From contig NW_019775433.1 in assembly GCF_001039355.2 (NCBI RefSeq), forward strand, positions 233,643 to 297,642: a stretch of DNA of 64,000 nucleotides, given 5' to 3'. Positions 10,801-23,445 of the stretch are shown here, in pieces. Each line of letters opens with the position of its first letter. The first letter of the stretch is position 1. The stretch is from Lingula anatina (lineage: Eukaryota > Brachiopoda > Lingulata > Lingulida > Lingulidae). The position numbers and the translations under genes are program-made. The notes beneath the pieces are model-generated. The model saw only the letters and a program-made list of their open reading frames with translations, had not been told where the DNA came from and searched no databases.

Positions 10801-13800
10801 CTGCTAAAATAACCTAAAAATCGACATAAATATGATTATTAAAATCACTTCTTTATTTGTTCTATGTGCAGTGGCGACGAGGAAAAAATGTATTTACAGA
10901 AGATAATAACAATGCAAAAGATGACATACCCCGCCAGCGGCTCTGTAATTTATGCATTTTGACACTGGCACAATGAGAAAATGGTATCCTGAAATTGAAG
11001 AATAAAATAATTCCCATATTGCGCCTTATCCAAATTGTAAAAAAAAATATAATAAGTCAACATAACATGTTCTTATTTTAACAGAGGGGAGGGATATACA
11101 ATTATATAACAACAACAACAGTAATAACACTAATAAAAGCAAGATTGCTCTTTTGTTTCGTTATTTTATTGATTATGTATCATGATGTATAAAACTTCAT
11201 TATAATTCAATGCACCAAAAGCATTTGAAATCATCCCACTTTCGGACTTGACAATTATCCTTTTAGTGCCTCGGCGCTGGCCATTTCACATTGTTTTATC
11301 ATAATACTCACCACCGGGGTTCGTTACCCTTTTCAACCTCATTCCATGGACTCCAGCAATTGCTACCCTTTCACTCGAATCCCGTTCACCTTCTCTCCGG
11401 GTAACATTTCGCTCCTGGAGGTGCATTGCCTTAGCAAGCGGGGTGTTGCATTCAGCACACCACATGGTGGCTAGGTAAACAAAAACGATATGCAAACGAA
11501 TTAAATGAGGGTATAAGGATCTTTGCAGGTATACCGTGCATGCCGCTTCTCCATTACCCACCTAGAAATTTTGGTGTATATCGAATGTGGGTGCTTGCTC
11601 GCGTTACCTATTTATCAAATAAGTTACCGGCACAATGTCGCGATATATGTCTTGAATATCTCTCGGCAATCGATATCACTCTGGTGATAGTGTTTCATCT
11701 TGCACTTATTGCTATATAACATGAAACAAATAGAAGACGTCTCTCTCTCTCTCTCTCTCTCATGTGTGTTTCATGTTAATAACTTTAACCCCGTATGTAC
11801 AAATCTGCATTTGTAGAATCCATTCGTACTCATTTGTAGAATTGCGTACAATAACGATAAAAGAGGTTACACAGACAGACTTCACCTTCTTGATGAGGTC
11901 CTTGTAAGTTCTTGACCACAAGTCCAAAGAAATACCGCTGGCCCTTTATGAATTTCCTAGTGAAAGAATATCTATCCTCAGCAATTTACATTATGACCAA
12001 TATATTATGTGACTGAGATTGAGTTTTCGTGATTGATATTTTAGAAGGGAGTACTAAATATCTTTGCTTCTGGTAAGCATGTTTACAAGAAGTACCTACC
12101 CATATGTATTTTAATTAAAATAAACAGAAATAAATTAATGTTACAAAAATATCTGAGAACAACAATGGGTAAACTTTTAATCAAAGAAATCATCCCCCCC
12201 CCCCCCAAAAAAAAAAAAAAAAGGATAATAAAAAATTCTATTCAGGACTGCAAATAAATGAAACCCTAATTTTAATAAAAAAAAAACATAAAGGAAGAAT
12301 CTTGAACAGATTATGAAACACTTCAGAATTAGTCAAACCAGTCGGATCGCCGTATAACACTATGGCACGCTGGATAAGCGGGCAGCTTGACATACCATCC
12401 TAGAAATTGTCTGCATTCTCGGCAGTACGCCTCAACCCAACTGTACCCTTCAAACCACGGAAAAGTCTCCGACACCTACAATGTGTTGTAAAGCAAATTA
12501 CTTACACTTTTACTAATTACAGATAACAATTAAAACGGAATCAAAAGAGTAAAAAGACAGAGAGTTATTGAGTGTAAGTTAAGTTTCTCCAAGAGTCAAC
12601 AAGTGTAGAACATGTTTTTAGTGTCAGAAAAAGATGGAAAAGGTCAAAGTCAGTAACAGTTAATGTGATTGGTTAATTTCAGGACATATTTTAATTTTGA
12701 TCATGCATTTATCACATGATAACTGAGTTTTGGATAAGAGCCAAGTATGAGTAATCCAAATAATATTTTAGATATCTTTAATTGAAAACAAGTCCCTTAA
12801 GGATTACCTAATAAGGAAATGTTGCATAGTGACTTGCAACATGAGAATGGAAAATATTTTGTAATCACGCAAAGACAATGGAAAAGAAAACAAGTAAATG
12901 CGTGATCAGTACGGAGAAATTGAGTATAAATATCTGTGAAATTGTATGAAGCAAGAGTCGGTGAATAAACGTTCGAAAGCTCCAAACTGCTGTCGTCATT
13001 CCTCACTATAACAAATGCAAATATACATAGTTCTCAGCTGATGGGTAATATGAAGTGATCAATGTATTCTTTTCTGAAGAGTTTTTACCTGTCTCTTTTC
13101 ATAAGAAGTTAATCCATTAGAGTCACCTTGTACGAGAAAATGTGGAAAAAAACAAATGGTGTGTAAAAAGGAATTTTATATTTTGTCTTTTGGAGTATTT
13201 TGCTTATGATGCTATAATTCTCTATAAAATATAACACGATAACTTTTTCTAGTGTATAATCTACATTGAGTGACGGAAATGCATTGTATATACACTACAA
13301 GAGCAAGGATTGAATCGTTGAGCAATTGTGAAAGACAACGGTTTTACTTGTTCAAGTTATCAATTATTTTAGTAAGTAGAAAGCTTACCGCTTCATCGTC
13401 CCAATCAACCTCTGCGCCTTCGACCCTCACAATCACGTGTAGATAATCTGAAATATAGGATAACATAATTTCCCTTTCAGACATTCACAGAATTCTATAA
13501 GACATCCATGTTATGAATTTTTCGTAAATGACCGCCTATGCTTATATCATAAATATTGAGAAAAATATGAAATATCATAAAATAATATGCTTATATCATA
13601 AATATTGAGAAAAATTTTGAAAACATCGTGTAATCCAAAAGTGCAGCAATCACATTTTGTACGCCATGTTTCGGTAAATTTTTGCTTGGTTCTTTATGAA
13701 TCAATGTCTATTTTAAACTTAGATAAGGACAACACACATTTACTTATTATTGTTTCTGCAACTGAAATTGATGATGGTCAAAAACTCACTGTATTGGTTT

Positions 13801-14272
13801 TTGAAACTCCACGTTTGCACATTTTCACCAAACAAGCGGAATCGTTTTTTTGCAGTAAAACCGTGTTGTGTCTTGACGTCATCGTTGATGATTTTTCTGG
13901 CATGAGAAATAAATGCCCCACACTTGCACTTTATATGTCCTGTGCACAAATAAAAATATGCTTTGTGATCTCTGGAAACGATTCAGACTTTAAAATTGAA
14001 AAAGTGAAATAAATTACTACAAAAAGCTAAGAATTTGCAAGCTGATGAATTCTGTATCCTGCTTGACTTTGCACATCTTTGAATATAAAATAACACGAAT
14101 GAAAAGGAAGGGACTGTGGATGTTTTCATATATACTAGAATGTTATCACCTTGATCATCAGACGGGGTTTCGTTCTCAGCAATGCCTGCACAGTCAGACA
14201 CTATTTTCTTTTCCATGATCGCCGCAGATTCTAGCTTTGGAAACACTTTGGTTATATTGGTTAAGGGACAGG
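7884..14272 (-). CDS. CULT-CULT-caspase-like protein, copy A (CULT1 exon damaged)
   Basis: Minus-strand exons: 14150-14272 (ATG at 14214-14216, context ATCATGG), 13790-13939, 13389-13447, 12396-12475, damaged exon about 11886-11987, 11312-11470, 10930-10988, 9550-9629, 8936-9018 and 7884-8674. Apart from the damaged exon, all borders are GT/AG and phases agree. CULT1 carries KCKCG, PWFEGYSW, YCREC and FLGW. CULT2 carries WCAEC, NPGGY, TWYKGYEW, YCSGC, NHIGW and TFYGLIRDR. The last exon is a C14 caspase fold: LALVVGNNY, CENDADEM, catalytic His in YFSGHGE and catalytic Cys in TDACRGQ. There is no signal peptide, so it is probably intracellular. With an intact exon 5 the protein would be about 550 residues. 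A second ATG at 11465 in a good context (GCCACCATG) would give a 388-residue CULT2-caspase form that avoids the lesion. It converges on the AKR gene. Confidence 0.8.
9070..9308. mobile_element. MITE with TACTCCCCTACCAAAAA inverted ends
   Basis: TATACTCCCCTACC at about 9070 reads inverted as GGTAGGGGAGTATA ending at about 9308, with TA next to both ends as in Tc1/mariner-type insertions. It sits in the intron between exons 8 and 9 of the CULT-caspase gene. A diverged remnant at the same place in copy B (about 28847-29020) shows it was inserted before the duplication. Confidence 0.65.
11886..11987 (-). pseudogene. damaged fifth exon (end of CULT1) in copy A
   Basis: The equivalent exon in copy B (35582-35706) opens after AATAGAAG and reads without stops. 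In copy A the bases holding that acceptor are missing, and two bases are missing in GTAAATTGCT compared with GTAATAATTGCT. This puts a stop before the frame that encodes FTRKFIKGQRYFFGLVV. The donor is also weaker (GTGAAG against GTGAGT). Skipping the exon would break the phase, since the flanking exons need 2-to-1. Confidence 0.6.
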
Positions 14273-14790
14273 CTGAAAATGGTGCTTGTTTTAGACTAAA
14301 AGCAAACATAAATGACGTGCGACAGTGACCCGGTGTTGTAATGTAGAAATAGATTACATTATTAGCTCCATTACAGTTATTTTTAAATAAATTAATCGCC
14401 AGGCAGACAGGCATGTGCTTACAAAACATAACCTCCTTGGTGGAGGTAATAATGATTGCAATGTTAACCCAACGGAAGGCGAACTCTTATAAATTCAGTT
14501 GTTTTAATGTCAGAATTTGGAAATTTATAAGTCACTGGATACTATACTTAATATCGTTTCTTTCTATTTCATATACATTGATCCTTCATAACATCTGACA
14601 AATAAATTGCTAATGTGAAACTTTTAAAATGTAAAAAAAAAAAAAATACATATAACACTCCATTTTGAAAAGTGCGGTTCTGACAAGCGTGCATTTTTTT
14701 TATCTGGACGTTGACTTCAGAATCTAAATATTACATACATTGTCTTCCTAACATTTGTACAGTGTTTATATATTTCGTCCTATACTTTCT
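14273..14790. other. no gene seen; upstream of CULT-caspase copy A
   Basis: This lies upstream of the first coding exon, which opens at a splice acceptor (ATTTTCAG, exon from 14272). A non-coding first exon and the promoter must therefore be further right, and I could not place them. Similarity to copy B stops near 14275, so the two copies have different upstream DNA. Confidence 0.45.
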
Positions 14791-16684
14791 CATGATGAAC
14801 CTTAGTTAAATGACAACCTGCAGGTATATTTTTGATAAAAAATATAGAAATGTTTAAAACAGTTACCGATTTCTTGACATCAAATGTACGCAGACCACGG
14901 CTTACAACACACACCGCCGCTCGCTGGTTTTTGCTGATTATTGGCACCTCAGCTACTCTTTTATACCTTATATGTGACACAAAAATATCCCCGATTTGTG
15001 TTATTGTAATGGAAGTGTTCTTTCCAAGAATGTCCATATCTGTGATATTAATTATTAATTTTATTGATTAGTAGTCATTAAGGTTATATATTGTTTGATT
15101 AAAAGTGAATATCTTGTACTTTAAACTTGTCACTCTACCAACGCAACACAAGCAAATGGTGTTAACGTATAACCAAAATGGTATCAGACTCCACATTGTA
15201 ATAAGTGCATATGACATTAGCTATATGCCAGAAGGGGCGACGTTTAATTTTTTATTTTATTTAATTTATATATTTATTAGTATATTTAATTTTGGGGGGG
15301 ATGGTTGGAGGAGGGTGACTATGCTATTATATAGTTATTATTACCCCCGACTGGAAGAAAAAGTTTTCGAGGTCCCCTTCATATGTGAATTAGTTTATCT
15401 TTTCGCACGTAATGCAAACTTATATGGACAGATTTGTAAAAAAATCAGGATATGTGACAGTGGACAATAATATGGTCAATTAATTCAATGTCCTTATCTT
15501 TTACGTACATACTGGGAAGTAATTTCCAATTGCGCAATTAACTGTTTTTCGTGTACTTTGTATCCTCATCGTTATTCCATGAGATACCTCATTTGTGGAT
15601 GAGTCATATTTATGAAAGTAATTCTAATTCTAATCATTTCTATATCTTTTGTGCATATAATATAATATAATAATATAATGCTGGTGCAATAGGTGAATGC
15701 AGTAGATATTCTTTGAAAAGCTATCGTTTGAATTCTATTATTATTATTATTATTATTTTTTTTTTTTGGTCACAATCTGAGGGTACGATTTTCATGTATG
15801 CGACAAATAGGTAAAGAAAGAGATTATTAGAATTTGGAGGTGTACGGTATTTTCTTTCATAACTCATCCCTGAATGGTGTATCTTAACAAAAATGATGGG
15901 GACACTAAGTAAAAGAAAAACAGTTAATAAGGGATTTTGAAATCACTTACTGGTGTGTACGCAAAAAGTAATGACATTGAATTAATTGACCATTTTCCAC
16001 ACATTTAATGTACATATAATGCTAGTGTAATAGGAGAATGCAGTAGACATTCTTTGAAAATCTATCTTTTAAAATTTTAATCTTCCTTTCGTCCCAAAAT
16101 GGGGGTACGATTTTCAAGTCTGCCTGCGCCCCCGAGCAGTATGTTATTTTTACTGTGACAATATGGAAGTTTTAATATCTATTTCCAAGAATGTCCATAT
16201 CTGTGATATTAATTATTAATTTTATTGATTAGTAGTCATTACGATTATATATTGTTTGATTAAAAGTGAATATCTTGTACTTTAAATTTGTCACTTTTCG
16301 TGTACTTTGTATCCTCATCGTTATTCCATAAGATACCTCATTTGTGGATGAGTCATATTTATGAAAGTAAGTTCGGTACACCTAAGAATTCTAATCATTT
16401 CTATATCTATTGTGCATATAATGCTGGTGCATTGGGTGAATGCAGAAGACATTCTTTGAAAATCTATCGTTTAAATTATATTATTATTTTTTTTTAATTA
16501 CTATTTTTAACACAAACTGAGGGTACGATTTTCAAGTCTGCCAGCGCCCCCGATGAGTACGTTATTCCCACATCAATTAATACTATATGCCGTATAGTTA
16601 ACGGTTTTTGAGAACAAGAATGGTGCCAGATTCAACAATGTATTAAGTGCATACGATATTAGCAATACGCCGGAAGGGGTTACC

Positions 16685-16746
<62 letters not shown>

Positions 16747-19700
16747 TTGGAGGGGATGTGATTATGCTCTTAGTTATTGCAAGAAGGTAATATGCTCGGT
16801 CCCCTAGTTTGTGAATTTGTTTGTTTGTCTTTTCGCAGCATATGCAAAAATATGTGGAAAGATTTGCTAAACATTTTCAGGCTATGTGACAAATAAGTAA
16901 AGAAGGGATTATTAGAATTTGGAGGTGCGCGGTATTTTCTTTCATAAATATGACTCATCCACGAATGCTGTATCTTATCAAAAATGATGGGGATACTAAG
17001 TAAAAGAAAAACAGTTCATTAGGGATTTTGAAATTACTTACTCGTGTGTACACGAAAAGTAATGACATTGAATTAATTGACCGTTTTCCACACATCTGCT
17101 GTACATATAATGCTAGTGTAATAGGAGAATGCAGTAGACATTCTTTGAAAATCTATCATTTAAAATTATAATTTTCCTTTCGTCCCAAAATGGGGGTACG
17201 ATTTTCAAGTCCGCCTGCGCCCCCGAGCAGTACGTTCTTGTCACAACAGATAAAATTTTAGCCGTATAGTTAATGGTTTTTAAAGAAAAAGTAGTTTGCA
17301 TGGGTCTCTCATTCGTTGTCGTGTCTTCCATGTTGTTTGACTGGCATTAGTCCATAAGGTCTGACGGGAACGTTCGTTTAAAACGGAGCATTGTGCTCCA
17401 TATCTGTTGGTGTGACATATTGGGAGTGTGACGAAATTTAATGCAATTTTTTGGGGTCCGTTAACTTCACACCCTTTGCCAATATGAGATGATTTGAACA
17501 TTTACAATAGAATTGTTGTTACCTATCAATGTGATGAGATGGCCAGGGAATAGGAACAATCAAATTGACACATAGGCCCTACTGTCTTGTGACAAGCTTG
17601 GCCGTTTCTACATGTATCATACTATCACAATGTTTGTGTCTTACGGCTATGTTTTTATATGATGAACCCAAATTATCTGGCCTCTAACGGGAATTTTTGA
17701 TAAAAAATTATAGAAATGTTTAAAAGAGACCGATTAGGTTCTTCACATCAAATGTACATAGACCACGGCTTACAACACACACCGCTGCTCGCTGACTTTT
17801 GCTGATTGTTGGCACCCCGGCTACTGTTCTATATTTTATTTGTGACACAAAAATATCCCCAATTTGTGTTACTGAAATGGAAGTGTTTATATCTATTTCC
17901 AAGAATGTCCATATCTGTAATATTAATTATTAATTTTATTGATAAGTAGTCATTACGATTATATATTGTTTGATTAAAAGTGAATACCTTGTACTTAAAA
18001 CTTATCAGACGCCACACTGCATGTGACATTACATGTAGCTATACGCCAGAAGGGGCGACGTTTTATTTATTCATTTAATTTAATTTTATTGTATTTTATT
18101 TTATTTTATTTTATTTTATGCGTCTGTGCTTTTAGTCATTATAACCCCCGACTGGATGAAAATGTTCTCGAGGTCCCCTTAATACATGAATTTGTTTATC
18201 TTTTTGCAGCGTAATGCAAACTCACATGGGCAGATTTGTAACAAAAATCAGGATATGTGACACTGTGCAATAATATGGTCAATTAATTCAATGTCCTTAT
18301 CTTTTGCGTACATACTGGGAAGTGATTTCTTATTTGCGCAATTAACTGTTTTTGTGTATTTGTATCCTCATCATTATTCCATAAGATACCTCATTCGTGG
18401 ATGAGTCATATTTATGAAAGTAAGTTCGGTACACCTATGAATTCTTATCATTTCTATATCTATTGTGAATATAATGCTGGTGCAATAGGTGAATGCAGAA
18501 GATAGTCTTTGAAAATCTATCGTTTAAATTCTATAATTTTTATTATTATTATTTTTAACACAAACTGAGGGTACGATTTTCAAGTCTGCCATCGCCCCCG
18601 ATCACGTTATTCCCACATCGATTAATACTCTATGTTGTATAGATAACGGTTTTTATGAAAACAAGATGGTACCATGCAGATTCAACACTGTATTAAGTGC
18701 ATTCAACATTAGCAATACGCCGGAAGGGGTGACCTTTTTATTATAATTAATTAATTAGTTAATTAATTTGTTTATTTATTTATTTTTTATTTATTTTAAT
18801 TTTTTGGAGGGGTGGGGGGGTGATTATGCTCAGTCGCAGCATATGCAAAAATACGTGGAAAGATTTGCTTAACATTTTCAGGCTATGTGACAAATAGGTA
18901 AAGAAGAGATTATGAGAATTTGGAGGTGTACGGTATTTTCTTTCATAAATATGACTCATCCACGAATGGTGTATCTTATCGAAAAATGATGGGGATACTA
19001 AGTAAAAGAAAAACAGTTCATTATGTACTTTAAAAAATTACTTACATGTACTCGTGTGTACGCAAAAAGTAATGACATTGAATTAATTGACCATTTTCCA
19101 CACATCTACCGTACATACAATGCTAGTGTAATAGGGAATGCAGTAGACGTTCTTTGAAAATATATCTTTTAAATTTTTAATTTTCCTTTCGTCCCAAACT
19201 GGGGGTACGATTTTCAGGTCCGCCTGCGCCCCCGAGGAGTACGTTCTTGTCACATCAGTTAAAACTTTTAGCCGTATAGTTAATGGTTTTTAAAGAAAAA
19301 GTAGTTTGCATGTGCCTCTCATTCGTTGTCGTGTCTTCCAAGTTGCTTGACTAGCATTAGTCCATAAAGTCTGACGGGAACGTACGTTTACAATGGAGCT
19401 TGGTGCTCTTTATCTGTTGGTGTGACATATTGGGAGTGTGATGAAATCCAAAGCAATTTTGGGGGTTTGTTAACTTCACACCCTTTGCCAATGTGAGATG
19501 CTCTGAACACTTAAACTAAAATTGTTGTTACCTATCAATGTGATGAGATGGCCAGGAAATAGGGACGATCAAATTGACACATAGGCCCTACTGTCTTGTG
19601 ACGAGCTTAACCGTTTCTATCATACTATCACAATGTTTGTGTCTTAAGGCTATGTTTTTATATGATGAACCTTTGATAAGAAATTATAGAAACGTTTAAA

Positions 19701-22030
19701 ACACATCAAATGTACACCGACCACGGCTTACAACAAACACCGCTACTCGCTGACTTTTGCTGATTGTTGGCACCCCGGCTACTGCTTTATACCTTATTTG
19801 TGACACAAAATTATCCCCGATTTGTGTCATTGTAATGGAAGTGTTAATATCTATTTCCAAGAATGTCCATATCTGTAATATTAATTATTAATTTTATTGA
19901 TAAGTAGTTATGATGATTATATACTGTTTGATTAAAAGTGAATATCTTGTACTTTAAACTTGTCACTCTACCAACACACCACAAGCAAATGATGTTAATG
20001 TATAACCAAAATGGTATCAGACTCCACACTGCACTAAGTGCATATGACATTAGCTATGAGTCAGAAGGGGTGGCGTTTTATTTTCTTATTTCATTTTATT
20101 TTATTTATTAGTTTATTTCATTTTTTTGGGAGGGGGTCGGGTGGAGTAGGGTGACTATGCTATTAGTCATTATTACCCCCGACAGGAAGAAAATGTTCTC
20201 CAGGTCCCCTTATTATGTGAATTAGTTTATCTTTTCGCAGCGTAATGCCAACTTACATGGACAGATTTATAAAAGAAATTCAGGATATGTGACACTGTAC
20301 AATAATATGGTCAATTAATTCAATGTCGTTATCTCTTGCGTACACACTGGTAAGTAATTTCCAATTACGCAATTAACTGTTTTTCGTGTACTTTGTATCC
20401 TCATCATTATTCCATAAGATACCTCATTCGTGGATGAGTCATATTTATGAAAGTAAGTTCGGTACACCTAAGAATTCTAATCATTTCTATATCTATTGTG
20501 AATATAATGCTTGTGCAATAATTGAATGCAGTAGACATTCTTTGAAAATCTATCGTTTTATTTTATTGTTATTATTATTTTTTAAATATTATTACTATTA
20601 TTATTTATTATTATTATTATTTCTTTTTTTTTTTTTGGACACAAACTGAGAGTTCATGTACGATTTTCAAGTCTGCCAGCGCCCCCGATCAGTAAGTTAT
20701 TCAGGAAACTTGAAGTTAACTCACACCCTTTGCCAATATGCGATGCTCTGAACATTTAGACTAAAATTGTTGTTACCTATCAATGTGATGAGATGGCCAG
20801 GGAATATGAACAATCAAATTGACACATACTGTCTTGTGACAAGCTTAACCGTTTCTATCATACTATCACAATGTTTGTGTTTTTCGGCTATGTTTTTATA
20901 TGATAAACCCAAATTAGCTGGCCTCTAGCGGGAATATTTTGATAGGAAATTATAGAAACGTTTAAAATAGACCGATTAGATTCTTTACATCAAATGTACA
21001 CAGATCATGGCTTACGACACACACCGCTGCTCGTTGACTTTTGCTGATTGTTGGCACCCCGGCTACTGTTTTATATCTTATTTGTGACACAAAAATATCC
21101 TCGATTTGTGTTATTGTAATGGAAGTGTTTATGTCGCTTTCCAAGAATGCCCATATCTGTGATATTAGTTATTAATTTTATTGATTAGTAACCATTACGA
21201 TTATATATTGTTTAATTAAAAGGGAATATCTTGTACTTTAAACTTGTCACTCTTCCACACATCTATTGTACATACAATGCTAGTGGAATAGGAGAATGCA
21301 GTAGACATTCTTTGAAAATATATCTTTGAAAATTTTAATCTTCCTTTCGTCCCAAACTCAGGGTACGATTTTCTAGTCTGCCTGCGCCCCCTAGCAGTAC
21401 GTTATTGTTACTGTGACAATATGGAAGTGTTAATATCTTTTTTCCAAGAATGTCCATATCTGTGATATTAATTATTAATTTTATTGATTAGTAGTCATTA
21501 CGATTATATATTGTTTGATTAAAAGTGAATATCTTGTACTTAAAACTTGTCACTCTACCATCGCACCACAAGGAAATGATGTTAATGTATAACAAATATG
21601 GTATCAGACTCCACATTGTACTAAGTGCATACGGCATAAGCAATACGTCGGAAAAGGTGACACTTTTTTTTTTTTTTTTTTTTTTGAGGGGTGAAGGGGG
21701 GTTGGCTATGTTCTTAGTTATGATTGCATTCGACAAGAATTAGATATCCTCGGTACCTTTAGTTTGCGAATTTGTTCGTTTATTTGCCTTTTTTCAGCAT
21801 GTGCAAAAAATAAATGGAAACATTTGCTAAAATCTTTCAAGATATGTGACAAGCTGGTATACAAGTAGAAGAGATTATGAAAATTTGGAGGTGTACGGGA
21901 TTTCCTTTCCTAAATATGACTCATCAACGAATCTTAACGAATAATGCTAGGGATACCAAGTAAAAGAAAAACGGTTAACTGGGGACTTGGCAATTACGTC
22001 CTGGTGTGTACGCAAAAGATAAGGACGGGA
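14790..22030. repeat. mosaic array of direct and inverted repeats (foldback-like)
   Basis: Several modules recur. CCATATCTGTGATATTAATT-like blocks occur near 15036, 16196, 17909, 19867, 21150 and 21459. ACCACGGCTTACAACACAC-like blocks occur near 14895, 17761, 19729 and 21003. Blocks like GCGCCCCCGAGCAGTACGTT occur near 16125, 16547, 17219, 19229 and 21386. The module GTGGATGAGTCATATTTATG occurs in + orientation near 15595, 16343, 18397 and 20431, and inverted (CATAAATATGACTCATCCAC) near 16942 and 18943. GGTCAATTAATTCAATGTCC at 15474 pairs with ATTGAATTAATTGACC at 15976. The pattern suggests nested elements with long inverted ends. A (TTA)n run sits at 16684-16745. No transposase is seen and the short ORFs look meaningless. 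Confidence 0.75.
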
Positions 22031-22173
22031 TTCGAATTTGTTATTAGCCGCTACCATGTTTTTTTTTTTTTTTTGATAGATCACTCGATCTAATACGGGA
22101 ACCCAACCACCCTCCGTACGTGCGAGTTTCCGCTTAAAGTAATCGAACTGATTTTTTTAACTAGCTCAAAAGG

Positions 22174-22177
<4 letters not shown>

Positions 22178-22234
<57 letters not shown>
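22178..22234. repeat. (AT)n microsatellite
   Basis: Pure TATATA over about 57 bases. Similar runs are at 31541-31578 and 35377-35434. Confidence 0.95.
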
Positions 22235-22236
<2 letters not shown>

Positions 22237-22924
22237 ATGTTCCCACGAGAGTCTGCATTTGATTCTATTCCGGGTGCCAGCACTTCGGTCATTGCTGAGA
22301 ACCGGGTATTAAGTCTTCACTTTTAACGGAGTTTCGTGATTGCTTTGTATATTTGTATTTTTGGTTTGTTTGATTTTGGTTTACTTTCTTGCATTCTTTC
22401 AAATTTTATGTATGGCAAAGAATACTAAAGCAGATGAATCAATAGGTTGTGGGTCTTATATGTTAAAAGCAACACCATGCAATATGGGAATTCTATATCT
22501 CAATTTGCTGGTCCAGATTAGATACTGGGTTGATTCTCGTCTGTACCCTGTCCTTCAATGCAACCCACATATGCTCAATAGCGTTACTATCAGGGCTCAA
22601 AATGCTTGCAACAATTCACCAGGCGAAAACTGTGAGAAAGTCTGCAAATGCAATTTCTCACCTAACACATTTAATATCGCTTTCATAACAGCGAGCATAA
22701 GTCGCAGTATGTACAGGTATAACTGTCACAACATGTTTGTCATCTGTTGTCGTTACTTTAGGGATACATGTACTACCTCGTTTAGATTGTTTCCACTTAA
22801 AACAGTTTAATTTCTTTCTCAGAATCGAGCAGTCACATTAACAGTTTCGTAAATGCATTTTATTTAAAATTCTGACCTTGTCAACTTTGATGACATCTTT
22901 CTCAATGATCATCGCCTTAGTTAA

Positions 22925-23400
22925 ACCAGTGCACTGAAAGATAAGGAGCTGATAAACATGCCGTGGAAAGTGTGGTTTATTTTCAATGCATGACTTGGTG
23001 TTTTACTTAAAACAGGGGGGAGGGGGTATAGATTAGGATGTTGTGAATAGTTCGTTTATTGCAGATTTTATCCGTTTATTTGTTTAAACTAACATTTAAA
23101 TGGATTTTATTATCTAGCCCCCCCCCCCACAAACACACACGCGTGCGCACACACACGCACACACACACTATCTTATAAGTCATTTTTTCATTTCCTTTTT
23201 ATTCTTATTTCATTTTTGTCGTATATTTGTCACCTATTTATATGACAAGCGCAAGATCATTTGCTGTAAGCGTGCACATGTGCGTGTGTGTACGCAAAGA
23301 GAGTGATGAGTCCAACCGCATATCAGTGTGTTACTCGTCAGACGAAATCAGTTAAGATGCTGTAAGTTGTTTGGCCTGGCCTTTCTCAGTGCCACAACTC

Positions 23401-23445
<45 letters not shown>

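Noticed and set aside
13605-14012. Plus-strand ORF of 135 codons
   Set aside because: It lies opposite the first CULT1 exon (13790-13939). The minus strand explains the coding signal, with splice sites and a matching paralogue.
15105-15470. Plus-strand ORF of 121 codons in the repeat array
   Set aside because: Other copies of the same repeat carry stops and shifts, so it is not conserved as protein.
14790-22030. CRISPR-like array
   Set aside because: The repeats are long, diverged, in both orientations and irregularly spaced, and the DNA is clearly from an animal.
22340-22810. Plus-strand ORF of 156 codons with a hydrophobic start and several Cys
   Set aside because: It looks a little like a secreted protein, but I recognise no family, it follows an (AT)n run and repeat array, and no paralogue or splice context supports it. 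A search against transcripts would decide.
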